38,777 nucleotides of DNA from a virus, in IMG/VR virus record IMGVR_UViG_3300005915_000048, positions 1 through 38,777 of that record; one strand, 5' to 3'. Shown here in pieces: positions 7,807 through 14,807 of the stretch. Position numbers and translations under genes: made by a program. Position 1 is the first letter of the stretch. Every line of letters begins with the position of its first letter. The notes beneath the pieces are model-generated. The model ran no database searches. It was not told the DNA's origin and was given only the letters and a program-made list of their open reading frames with translations.

Positions 7807-8058
7807 ATGTGGTGTGTGAGAACCATAAGAAATGGCAAACACTGCTCATTGGTGTCAGAGAATATTGATGACTATCCTGAAGCTCTCAGAGAAGCACAAC
7901 TGATGCCCATCAAAAATGCTATAGCTAATGAGTTACATGAACATATCAGTAGAGAAGATATCAGTATGGAGGAACTTACGGCTAAAAAGCTAACTGATAT
8001 TGTGTTTAAGGCTATACGAAAAAAGCTGATATATGTTGATACTCAGAAGGAGGTTTGA
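7807..8058 (+). CDS. Hypothetical protein, start uncertain
   Basis: Helical, acidic product (83 residues from ATG 7807) ending just before the strong ribosome site of the next gene. No Shine-Dalgarno sequence precedes ATG 7807. The same frame is open back to 7720, overlapping the clamp gene's end in the -1 register, and includes ATT codons at 7726-7734 spaced after GGGGG. The true start may therefore be a rare ATT upstream, or translation may be coupled to the clamp. Function unknown. Confidence 0.5.
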   Translation: MWCVRTIRNGKHCSLVSENIDDYPEALREAQLMPIKNAIANELHEHISREDISMEELTAKKLTDIVFKAIRKKLIYVDTQKEV

Positions 8059-8059
8059 A

Positions 8060-8275
8060 ATGACTAAAAAACAAATTAGAATTTTATCTATGGCTGTTAG
8101 AGCAATATATTTTGGTAATAAGAGTGGTTATTTATCAGCATTATGGGGTATTGTGGATGTACTTGGTGGAAAAGAAGCTACAGATTTATTAGAAGAAGAT
8201 AGTACTGCAGCATATAATAAATATTGTCAAAATGAAATAATATATAAAGTGGTATCTGAAAAGAAGGTATTATAA
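8060..8275 (+). CDS. Hypothetical protein, 71 aa
   Basis: AGAAGGAGGTTTGAA places an ideal ribosome site before ATG 8060; an upstream TTG in the same frame has none. The product is mostly helical with a small hydrophobic centre (YLSALWGIVDVLGG). It abuts the polymerase gene. No family recognised. Confidence 0.6.
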   Translation: MTKKQIRILSMAVRAIYFGNKSGYLSALWGIVDVLGGKEATDLLEEDSTAAYNKYCQNEIIYKVVSEKKVL

Positions 8276-10672
8276 ATGGAAATTAAATGTACAAGATGCA
8301 GATGGTATGACAATGAGGAGGGGGTAAACTGTACTGGCATATTTGGAAACCAAAATGCTGATATAATTTTTGTGGGTGAGGCTTTTGGAAGCACTGAGGC
8401 AAAAGCAGGTATAGCGTTTGTAGGCAAGGCAGGTGAGATCTTCGATAAGTTGCTAAAGCTGATTGATTTAACAAGAGAAGATGTTGCTGTCATAAATGCA
8501 ATCAGATGCTATCAGGTTGGAAATCCAACACCCACTACAAGGGAGATGGATAGCTGTTTCATACACACATACAGAGATATACAGAAGATAAAACCTAAAG
8601 TAGTCGTTGCAATGGGTGAGTCAGCATTTTATCAGGTATCAGGTAAAACCAAAGATGATTATAAATTTTATAGAGACAGGCTATTTTATTCTGAAAAGAT
8701 AAAATGTAATGTTTTCACTGTATTCCATCCTGCTGCTGTCCTTTACGACAATAGCAGATTGGATAAGCTCGAAGTTTCTTTTAAGAAATTACCACTCATA
8801 TTAGGTTTTGATACCAAGGATGTTTATAATTATGATTACATCTATATTGATACACAAGACGGATTTAACAAAGTGTCTCAAAGATTTGACAACTGTGAAG
8901 AGATATTTTTTGATGTTGAATCTACTGGGTTAGATTTTTACAATGATGAACTAACTTTAGTTCAAATGAGTGATGGTCAGGAACCTGTATGTCTGTTTGA
9001 CCCACCTCTGATTAATACCAATAGAGATAAGGTCAATGAGTGGTTTAAAACTAAAAAGATAACAGGACAGGGATGGGAATTTGATGCAAAGTTTATAAAA
9101 GAAAAGTTTGACATCTTTCCAGAAATATGGGACTATGACACCTGCTTGGCAGAATACATTATATCAGGTATGGGGAGCAATGATTTAACGTCCCTAGTGT
9201 GGCGATACTGTCCTGAGAGTGGGGGGTATGATGATTATGTCAGACTGGTAGGTGGAGCACAGAATGTTAAAGATAAAACCAAACTTCATAAGTATGCCAG
9301 TACTGATGTTGGTGTTCTCCCTAAGATAAAAGAAAAGCAGATTAAGATACTGAAAGCAATGGACAAGTATGATCTCTTTATGGATTTAGTAATGCCTACA
9401 AACAAAGTTCTAACAAAGATGTCAATAAGAGGTGTGCAGTATGATTTAGAAACTCTATGGAGATTGGATGAGGAGTATGTAATAAAAGCAGAAAAGGCAA
9501 TGTATAAAGCTATTGTATTACCTGGTATTAAAGAGACAGAAATATACTTTAATCAGAGATTTAATCCGAAATCTTCATTTCATATCAGACATTTATTGTT
9601 AGAGTATCATAACCTGCCGATTTTAAAAGAAACAAAGAAAGGAAATCCAAGCATAACTATTACAGAAATGGAGAAGTATGCTGAAAATCATAATAATGAA
9701 TACTGTAGAACAATGCTTAAGTATCGATCCTACAATACTGTAAGGAAGAATTTTCTAGGTGGTGTTGTAGACAAATTAGTAGATGGTGTTGCCCACACGT
9801 CCTATGGGTTGCATTCTACGGAAACCGGCAGACCAAATTCTAAGAATCCTAACCTATTGAATTTACCAAGGAAGGAAGGACAGATAAAGGAATGTCTTGT
9901 AGCAAGAGAAGGATATAAGTTTGTGTATGCAGATGAAGGTCAGTTAGAGGTAAGAATAGCAGCAGTTATATATGATGAGCCTAAGTTGATTGATATATGT
10001 AATAACCCAACTGAGGATATGCATAGTAGGATTACGGCACAAATCCTAGGATATGATTATGATTATATTAACAAAGGACACAAAGTAGATCCTAAAATAA
10101 GTGAGTTAAGGACTCATGGAAAGGAAATCCAGTTTGGAATTCTGTATCAGAGAGGTGCAGCTTCCTTAGCTTATGAACTTGGCATATCTAAAGAAAAAGC
10201 ACAAGGCTATATTGATAGTTATTACACAGAGTTTCCAAGTCTATATAAGAACATAAAAGCTACAAAAGCTAAGGTTATTAAGCAGTGGTACTTGGATAAC
10301 TATTTTAATTTCAGAAGGAGATGGAAAAAACCTACAGGAGAAAAGGCTGCTCAGATAGAGGAGGCTATACAAAGAGAGGCCGTAAACTTTCTGATACAAT
10401 CGGTTGCATGGAACCTTATAGAGTTAGCTATGATTCAGATTGATCAAATTCTTGTTGATAAGAATCTCTACAGTTATCTATTACTGCAGGTATATGATGC
10501 AATAGCTGTAGAGAGTCCTGATAATGAAGTTGAGCAAGTAGGTGATATTGTTAGAACTGTTATGGAGGGTGTTAACAAACCTTACCCAAATCTCAATAGA
10601 GTTAGACTGACTACTGATGTACAAGCTGGAGATAATTTAAAAAATCTTGTAGATTTGCAAAAAAGTTCTTGA
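8276..10672 (+). CDS. Uracil-DNA glycosylase / family A DNA polymerase fusion
   Basis: A 798-residue replicative polymerase. Residues 1-175 are a family 4 uracil-DNA glycosylase: iron-sulfur cysteines C5, C8, C78 and C94, motif GEAFGSTEAKAGIAFVGKAG (34-53) and HPAAVL (151-156). A 3'-5' exonuclease follows (FFDVESTGLDF, about 211). The polymerase palm and fingers carry motif A YADEGQLEVRIAA (about 549-561), motif B with R, K, F and Y at 4-residue steps in RTHGKEIQFGILY (about 612), and motif C QVYDAIAVE (about 737-745), where Tyr replaces the usual His. Uracil scanning coupled to synthesis is a natural inference. Phage SPO1 polymerase is a known precedent for a UDG-like domain on a family A enzyme. 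AAGAAGGTATTATAA precedes the ATG. Confidence 0.92.
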   Translation: MEIKCTRCRWYDNEEGVNCTGIFGNQNADIIFVGEAFGSTEAKAGIAFVGKAGEIFDKLLKLIDLTREDVAVINAIRCYQVGNPTPTTREMDSCFIHTYRDIQKIKPKVVVAMGESAFYQVSGKTKDDYKFYRDRLFYSEKIKCNVFTVFHPAAVLYDNSRLDKLEVSFKKLPLILGFDTKDVYNYDYIYIDTQDGFNKVSQRFDNCEEIFFDVESTGLDFYNDELTLVQMSDGQEPVCLFDPPLINTNRDKVNEWFKTKKITGQGWEFDAKFIKEKFDIFPEIWDYDTCLAEYIISGMGSNDLTSLVWRYCPESGGYDDYVRLVGGAQNVKDKTKLHKYASTDVGVLPKIKEKQIKILKAMDKYDLFMDLVMPTNKVLTKMSIRGVQYDLETLWRLDEEYVIKAEKAMYKAIVLPGIKETEIYFNQRFNPKSSFHIRHLLLEYHNLPILKETKKGNPSITITEMEKYAENHNNEYCRTMLKYRSYNTVRKNFLGGVVDKLVDGVAHTSYGLHSTETGRPNSKNPNLLNLPRKEGQIKECLVAREGYKFVYADEGQLEVRIAAVIYDEPKLIDICNNPTEDMHSRITAQILGYDYDYINKGHKVDPKISELRTHGKEIQFGILYQRGAASLAYELGISKEKAQGYIDSYYTEFPSLYKNIKATKAKVIKQWYLDNYFNFRRRWKKPTGEKAAQIEEAIQREAVNFLIQSVAWNLIELAMIQIDQILVDKNLYSYLLLQVYDAIAVESPDNEVEQVGDIVRTVMEGVNKPYPNLNRVRLTTDVQAGDNLKNLVDLQKSS

Positions 10673-10697
10673 CAAATGATGAAAAATGTGGTATAAG
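10669..10697 (+). promoter_or_regulatory. Sigma70-type promoter, exact copy of the one at 80
   Basis: TTGACA at 10669-10674, 17-base spacer and TATAAG at 10692-10697 with extended -10 TGG. Bases 10668-10701 are identical to 79-112. The -35 box contains the polymerase stop codon. It should start a transcript for the zinc-ribbon gene at 10740 and the following SSB/RecA region. Confidence 0.85.
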
Positions 10698-10739
10698 GGA
10701 ATATAGAATTGATAATATTATGAAGAAGGAGATAGAAAT

Positions 10740-10964
10740 ATGGAATGCAATAATTGTATGAATTATAGACCGAGTAAACCTCATAATGGAGAATTTACCT
10801 GTCCAGAATGTGGTCAAAAGTATGTATTAGCTGGAGTTTGGCCAGGTGATTACTATGAGACATATGAGCAACATGAAGAGGAACTTAAGGAAACAGAAAA
10901 ACTTCTTAATGAATATAGAAATGCTAGAACAAAAAAAGAACTACAACAAAAGTACACATTATGA
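10740..10964 (+). CDS. Zinc-ribbon protein with helical tail, 74 aa
   Basis: Two Cys pairs (C3-x2-C6 and C-P-E-C at about 21-24) form a zinc ribbon. Residues 40-74 are a charged helix (YEQHEEELKETEKLL) that may dimerise. AAGAAGGAGATAGAAAT precedes the ATG. It is the first gene after the 10669 promoter, so it may be a regulator, but nothing proves this. Confidence 0.65.
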   Translation: MECNNCMNYRPSKPHNGEFTCPECGQKYVLAGVWPGDYYETYEQHEEELKETEKLLNEYRNARTKKELQQKYTL

Positions 10965-10966
10965 AC

Positions 10967-11049
10967 TAGGGGATAAAATAGAGTTACCACAAGAATTCCT
11001 AAGATGATATAAATAAAGCTTGATAATAACTCTTCAACTTTATCCCCTA
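10967..11049 (+). ncRNA. Long-stem structured RNA element
   Basis: TAGGGGATAAA (10967-10977) pairs perfectly with TTTATCCCCTA (11039-11049). Inside it AGAGTTA (10980-10986) pairs with TAACTCT (11027-11033), and CAAG (10990-10993) with CTTG (11019-11022). The three helices are co-axial and separated by small internal loops. No U-run follows, so it is not an ordinary terminator; the ribosome site of the next gene (GGGGGGCAA) starts 16 bases after the stem. It may be a leader element or processing site. Confidence 0.5.
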
Positions 11050-11072
11050 TTACTTTAGCAGAAGGGGGGCAA

Positions 11073-11279
11073 ATGAAAACATTTACTAATAAAGAATGTC
11101 AAGTAATTGTAAAAGCAGTTGATGGTCTATCACGTGCTGTAAAAATTTTAACAAACCACATACGAGATAGTTTTGATGGGGAAACTTTTGTTCATATTGT
11201 GGAACCATTTGAGGATAGAGAACAGTTTAAGGATGGAATATATCAGCATCCTCTTAACAAGGTAATGAGTCGGTTGTAG
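11073..11279 (+). CDS. Hypothetical protein, 68 aa
   Basis: GGGGGGCAA precedes the ATG. The first 30 residues look helical (QVIVKAVDGLSRAVKILTNHI). The rest is acidic and short. It sits directly behind the structured element at 10967-11049, which may control it. No function recognised. Confidence 0.6.
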   Translation: MKTFTNKECQVIVKAVDGLSRAVKILTNHIRDSFDGETFVHIVEPFEDREQFKDGIYQHPLNKVMSRL

Positions 11280-11289
11280 GGATAATAAA

Positions 11290-11583
11290 ATGGCAAAAAA
11301 GATTATCATAACATGCACATATTGTGACAGATACAGAACACTAACTAGAAAAGGGGATGGAAGCAAGTATTGTACTGAAGAAAAGGAGGATATAACATCA
11401 GATACTGAAATATGTGAAGACAGTTTTGTGCCGACAACACTTATGTATTGTCTTAAAGCATCCTATTGGATAGATACTGTTGTCTGTATGAATAGGTACA
11501 AAAAAAGAGTTTATGGCTGTAAGACCTGTAAACAGGGAAAAATTATAAGAAAAATAAAGGAGCAATTTATAGATGATAATTGA
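11290..11583 (+). CDS. Cys-rich zinc protein, 97 aa
   Basis: Cysteines occur as C-T-Y-C near residue 9, single cysteines in the middle, and C-K-T-C at about 77-80, so the protein probably binds zinc through two paired sites. AGGGATAATAAA precedes the ATG. Its 3' end overlaps the next gene by 11 bases, implying coupled translation. Function unknown. Confidence 0.65.
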   Translation: MAKKIIITCTYCDRYRTLTRKGDGSKYCTEEKEDITSDTEICEDSFVPTTLMYCLKASYWIDTVVCMNRYKKRVYGCKTCKQGKIIRKIKEQFIDDN

Positions 11584-12064
11584 TGACATTAACAAAAGAG
11601 ATTTTGAAACAGACAACTCATCTCTATTCTCTCTTGAAAAAGAATTGAAAGGATATTCAGAATTGGTATACAAATATGGAGGATTGTATGCAAAAGCTAT
11701 AAAACAGGAACAAGAAGCAGAATTAAGACTTAAGATAGTTGTAGCAGAATTGGTTAAAGAGTATGCTGAGAATAGCAAGAAGGATGTATCTCCGTATGCT
11801 ATGACAGAGATAAGGAAGTCAGGGATACAGACTGATGAGAGATTCAAAATGGCTGCACAGGATCTTATAGACGTAACAGAGAGTTCTAATATACTAAAGG
11901 GAGCTTATTTTTCTATTGTATATAAGAATGAGAGGTTGAAGGAGTTATTTAGAATGGCTATGAGGGATTTAATTGGAGATGAGATGTCTGTTGTAAAAAA
12001 TAAACACAGGGAAGGGGGGATGCAAAGCAGATTGGATAAAGCAGAAATGGAGACTGGATTATAA
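11573..12064 (+). CDS. Helical protein upstream of SSB, 163 aa
   Basis: Almost wholly alpha-helical and charged, with long heptad-like runs (SLEKELKGYSELVYKY; EAELRLKIVVAELVKEY). The start ATG follows TAAAGGAGCAATTTATAG. In many phages a helical protein of about this size lies just upstream of the ssDNA-binding protein or recombinase, so a recombination accessory role is possible; this is context inference only. Confidence 0.6.
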   Translation: MIIDDINKRDFETDNSSLFSLEKELKGYSELVYKYGGLYAKAIKQEQEAELRLKIVVAELVKEYAENSKKDVSPYAMTEIRKSGIQTDERFKMAAQDLIDVTESSNILKGAYFSIVYKNERLKELFRMAMRDLIGDEMSVVKNKHREGGMQSRLDKAEMETGL

Positions 12065-12089
12065 CAAATAACAAATAACAAATAACAAA
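12062..12089 (+). repeat. Four tandem TAACAAA heptamers
   Basis: TAACAAA is repeated four times without interruption (12062, 12069, 12076, 12083), filling the gap between the stop codon of the previous gene and the GGAG of the SSB candidate. The first copy overlaps the stop. It may act as an unstructured translational spacer or enhancer. Confidence 0.9.
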
Positions 12090-12101
12090 GGAGAATAAAC
12101 T

Positions 12102-13022
12102 ATGACAAAAGACATATGGACAATCTCACCAGACGAAGCACAAAAGAAAAAGTATGAGGCAAAACCAGGCAGCAGGGGAATACCTTGTCCCAAACGAAAC
12201 TTAACAGGTACATGCTATGTGTGTCCTAAAGTCGATCCTTTTAGTAGAGAGGAAAAAGGAACGGTAAAAAAACAAATATATCAAGACAAAAAGGCAGGAT
12301 GCTCTTGGTTTCTTAATTGTTTAATACCAGCAATATCAAAAGAAAAGGTATGGAAATTGGAAATTGGGGCTAAAGCTGGATCTTCTTTTCTAGATGGTAT
12401 TAGTGATGAAGATAAGAACTGGAAGAATATGGCTCATGTTAAATCGAATAAAGGTTTCCTTATGAACATTAAAAAGCAACAGGCAGATGGACAGAACTTT
12501 TATGAAGTATATAAAGGAGAAGTATGTGATTGGGATGTTTCAGATAAGGTATTAAACAATCTTAACAACCTCAATAGACCTGTTCTATCAGAAGGTATTC
12601 TTTCTGGAGATTTATTTGATGATAACTATATGCACATTAAAGAACTAAAAATGGATGATACCCTTAAAATTCGTGTATTGCCCCACTGGGATTCCGAAAA
12701 AAGAAGTTCAGCACCGTTAGAGTTTGTATGGAGACATTGGGGATTTTTGACAAGGGAAGAGGTGGATGGAACTGTGGAGTTTAATCCGTTTGATGGGTAT
12801 AAGGAGACTGAAGACAAGGATATTCCATTTGCTGGTGGGCTTAATAAGGTCAATGAGCCTGATATTGATGATAGAAAGTTTAAAGAGGAGAAAAAGGAGA
12901 CTCCAGTAAACAATCCTCAATGCTTTGGTTCATTAAAACATTATGATCCAAACAGTCCTGAGTGTAAAGATGAGTGTAAGTTTTTTGATGGATGCAGGGC
13001 AAAGGTAAAGGAATCGTTGTAA
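12102..13022 (+). CDS. Putative single-stranded DNA-binding protein (gp32-like)
   Basis: The 306-residue protein has an N-terminal cysteine cluster (GIPCPKRNLTGTCYVCPK, about 26-43, with a further Cys in AGCSWFLNC) embedded in a region where T4 gp32-type SSBs carry their zinc site. It also has a LKIRVLPHWD strand near residue 187 of the type seen in phage SSBs. The end, from about 272, is Cys-rich (CFGSLKHYDPNSPEC...CKFFDGC), preceded by a Lys/Glu linker. Phage SSBs with a CFG...C..C tail are common. It sits in the replication cluster between polymerase, clamp loader and RecA. No OB-fold search was possible, so confidence is moderate. Confidence 0.55.
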   Translation: MTKDIWTISPDEAQKKKYEAKPGSRGIPCPKRNLTGTCYVCPKVDPFSREEKGTVKKQIYQDKKAGCSWFLNCLIPAISKEKVWKLEIGAKAGSSFLDGISDEDKNWKNMAHVKSNKGFLMNIKKQQADGQNFYEVYKGEVCDWDVSDKVLNNLNNLNRPVLSEGILSGDLFDDNYMHIKELKMDDTLKIRVLPHWDSEKRSSAPLEFVWRHWGFLTREEVDGTVEFNPFDGYKETEDKDIPFAGGLNKVNEPDIDDRKFKEEKKETPVNNPQCFGSLKHYDPNSPECKDECKFFDGCRAKVKESL

Positions 13023-13093
13023 GTTAATTAGAAATGAGGTATGTTTATAATTTTATATTAATAATGCTTGTTATGTGCTTGAGGTTATTGAAA

Positions 13094-13306
13094 ATGGTTT
13101 TATCAAAAGATGTTGAAACGATAGGTCATGTGCCAACATGTTTGAGACATGAAATGGTTTATGTTAGTAAGTATAGCACAAAATATGATTCTTATTATTG
13201 TGAAAAGTGTAATCGTTGGCTGGAAGAACCATGTAGGTGTGGTGGTGCTGATTGTAAATGGTTTCCTAATCGACCATGCAAACCATTGGTAAAGGAATCA
13301 TTATAA
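13094..13306 (+). CDS. Small zinc protein with SSB-like C-terminus, 70 aa
   Basis: ATG 13094 is preceded by TTGAGGTTATTGAAA. An in-frame ATG at 13034 would add a hydrophobic, signal-like segment but lacks a ribosome site. The product has seven cysteines, including C-x2-C-x7-C-x-C, and ends CKPLVKESL, nearly the same as the SSB candidate's CRAKVKESL. The last 18 bases of both genes match with two changes. It may be a partial duplication of the SSB tail. Confidence 0.6.
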   Translation: MVLSKDVETIGHVPTCLRHEMVYVSKYSTKYDSYYCEKCNRWLEEPCRCGGADCKWFPNRPCKPLVKESL

Positions 13307-13314
13307 CCAAGAAA

Positions 13315-13387
13315 CGGGGGTAAGCTAGGGTAGCTCCTGGGCCTTGGAAGCTTGGGGCAGCAGGTTCAATCCCTGTGCCCCCAACCA
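13315..13387 (+). tRNA. Unusual tRNA, probably tRNA-Pro (TGG), perhaps degenerate
   Basis: An acceptor with five G-C pairs (GGGGG 13316-13320 with CCCCC), a T-arm GCAGG/CCTGT with loop TTCAATC, and an ACCA end are clear. The anticodon loop is best read as CTTGGAA (anticodon TGG), but its stem TGGGC/GCTTG has three G-U pairs. The D-loop is only five bases (AGCT-AGGGT-AGCT), and position 1 (C) faces A. An alternative fold pairs TTGGGGCA with the 3' acceptor strand, extending the T-arm into a long hairpin. Function is doubtful. Confidence 0.5.
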
Positions 13388-13396
13388 AAACAAAAC

Positions 13397-13466
13397 GCAG
13401 GTGTATAGCTCAATTGGAAGAGTACTCGATAGGGGGATGTAGGGTTCGAATCCCACTGCACCTGCA
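13397..13466 (+). pseudogene. tRNA-like gene lacking an anticodon arm
   Basis: Acceptor GCAGGTG (13397-13403) pairs with CACCTGC (13459-13465). A D-arm (GCTC-AATTGGAA-GAGT) and a T-arm (loop TTCGAAT, stem with one bulged A) are recognisable. Only about 15 bases (CTCGATAGGGGGATG) lie between them, where about 22 are needed for an anticodon arm and variable loop, and these cannot form a 5-bp stem. No CCA is encoded. It is probably a decayed tRNA, or a tRNA-like structure with another use. Confidence 0.55.
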
Positions 13467-13496
13467 AACTAAAAATAGAGGATAAAAAGGAACAAT

Positions 13497-14012
13497 ATGA
13501 AAATTAGTGATTTTGAAATAAGATATAATGATGGTATTTGTTTATTTCCTTACTCATTGTATATAAAATTTGAGATGGAAGGTAAGGATTATAATATTCA
13601 TTCTATGCTTGAGAAAATTGAGGATAGCAAATGTAAGGATATTGTGTTAATAGACAGTAATCTGTACGTATATGAACTGAGTTGGCTGCTACCAAGATTA
13701 TTAGCAGACAGGTATCATATATCATGCATGACAATAATTGACATGATGACGAGGCTATCTGTTAACAGATATATTATTGTAACTGATGTAGCAGGATTCA
13801 AACGAAGGATAGATAAATTCAAAGTTCTGAGGGAGAATGATGTTGTAATTCTGAGAGCAGAATCTCCAAGAGAGGTTATAACAGTGAGGAATTCATTTCA
13901 AACTAATAAGATTGCATCAGGATTGGCGTTTGATTCCTCTCTTATTACTCATGAACAAATGATTGATGCTGAAGTGTATGATGTAGGATCATATGGTGGG
14001 CGTATTATATAA
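13497..14012 (+). CDS. Hypothetical protein, 171 aa
   Basis: Follows the two tRNA-like genes (AAAGGAACAAT before the ATG). The predicted layout is alternating strands and helices (IVLIDSNLYVYEL, YIIVTDVAGF, VVILRAES), suggesting a Rossmann-like or similar alpha/beta fold. No nucleotide-binding loop or catalytic motif is visible. I do not recognise the family. Confidence 0.6.
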   Translation: MKISDFEIRYNDGICLFPYSLYIKFEMEGKDYNIHSMLEKIEDSKCKDIVLIDSNLYVYELSWLLPRLLADRYHISCMTIIDMMTRLSVNRYIIVTDVAGFKRRIDKFKVLRENDVVILRAESPREVITVRNSFQTNKIASGLAFDSSLITHEQMIDAEVYDVGSYGGRII

Positions 14013-14022
14013 GGAGATAAAG

Positions 14023-14340
14023 ATGGAAAATAAATTATTGGATTTAATTAATGATTTAAATGATTATAGTTATGATTTATATGGAATTCATGAAAATTTT
14101 TTAGAAGATTCAATTGTTTTTTGTTCTACAGGATATGATGAAGTTATAAAATTTATGGGGAGTAGGATTTATTATGATGGTATATGGGATTATAAACAGA
14201 TATTAATAGAAGTAAAAGAAAAGGCAGAAAAGTGGAATAAATTATGTGAATTAATGGAAAAGTTTTTTAGTAATATGAGTAATGAAGAAATAGAAGAAAA
14301 ATATGAAATAGGAACAGAAGAGGATAAGGAGGTAACATGA
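14023..14340 (+). CDS. Hypothetical acidic protein, 105 aa
   Basis: The ATG at 14023 follows AAGGAGATAAAG; an earlier in-frame start lies inside the previous gene. The product is helical and very acidic at the end (NEEIEEKYEIGTEEDKE), rich in Asp, Glu, Tyr and Ile. It overlaps the next gene by four bases (ATGA), so translation is coupled. Function unknown. Confidence 0.6.
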   Translation: MENKLLDLINDLNDYSYDLYGIHENFLEDSIVFCSTGYDEVIKFMGSRIYYDGIWDYKQILIEVKEKAEKWNKLCELMEKFFSNMSNEEIEEKYEIGTEEDKEVT

Positions 14341-14603
14341 AAATAGCAGACGCATTATTGTTACAACAAGATTTAGCAACAGAGATCAGCAGACTGAGAT
14401 CACTATCTGAGCAGAAGGCATGGTCATATGCACAACAAAGAGGTGTTGGTGAAGAGCTTGTAGCAACTTTTGATTTAGAGGAAAACCATAAAAGAGTTAT
14501 GAACTTATCTAAATTGAAAAGGACGTTATCAAGGGCAGTTTCAGTAGCCAATAATACTGTAGCTATTGTGGTAGATGAAAATGATTATAAGGAATGGATG
14601 TAA
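14337..14603 (+). CDS. DIP1984-like (DUF6847) helical protein, 88 aa
   Basis: Begins MKIADALLLQQDLATEISRL, close to the M-K-L-A-E-A-L-x-L-R-x-D-L start of the small coiled-coil proteins of the DIP1984 type found in phages and bacteria, and has the long helix with ISRLRSL heptads. GAGGTAAC precedes the ATG. The molecular role of the family is unknown. Confidence 0.6.
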   Translation: MKIADALLLQQDLATEISRLRSLSEQKAWSYAQQRGVGEELVATFDLEENHKRVMNLSKLKRTLSRAVSVANNTVAIVVDENDYKEWM

Positions 14604-14610
14604 TTAATCT

Positions 14611-14791
14611 TGGGATGTTGTAGATAGATATGGTATTAGTATATATTACGTGTTATAGAATATACCTTTATCTACCCCTATTGGCTACCTGATCTATTCT
14701 CTGTATATGGTGATATTGTATCCCTTAAGAGAGTGACAGGCTCAATGTTGTTTGTTTATTGTTGATTGTTTTCTGCAACATCCCATTTTTT
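14611..14791 (+). ncRNA. Candidate structured noncoding RNA closed by a 13-bp stem
   Basis: TGGGATGTTGTAG (14611-14623) pairs with CTGCAACATCCCA (14773-14785) over 13 positions with one G-U, and TTTTTT follows at 14786-14791. Inside are a hairpin GTAGATA/TATCTAC (14620-14626, 14669-14675) with GGTAT/ATACC (14632-14636, 14662-14666), and a second arm CCTG/CAGG (14688-14691, 14737-14740) leading to ATTCTCT/AGAGAGT (14696-14702, 14728-14734). The first hairpin and the closing stem share bases 14620-14623, so the two could be alternatives. No coding frame fits. It may be a small RNA with its own terminator or a leader of the downstream gene; I do not recognise a known ribozyme or riboswitch. Confidence 0.55.
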
Positions 14792-14807
14792 ATTAGAAGG
14801 AGTTAAG

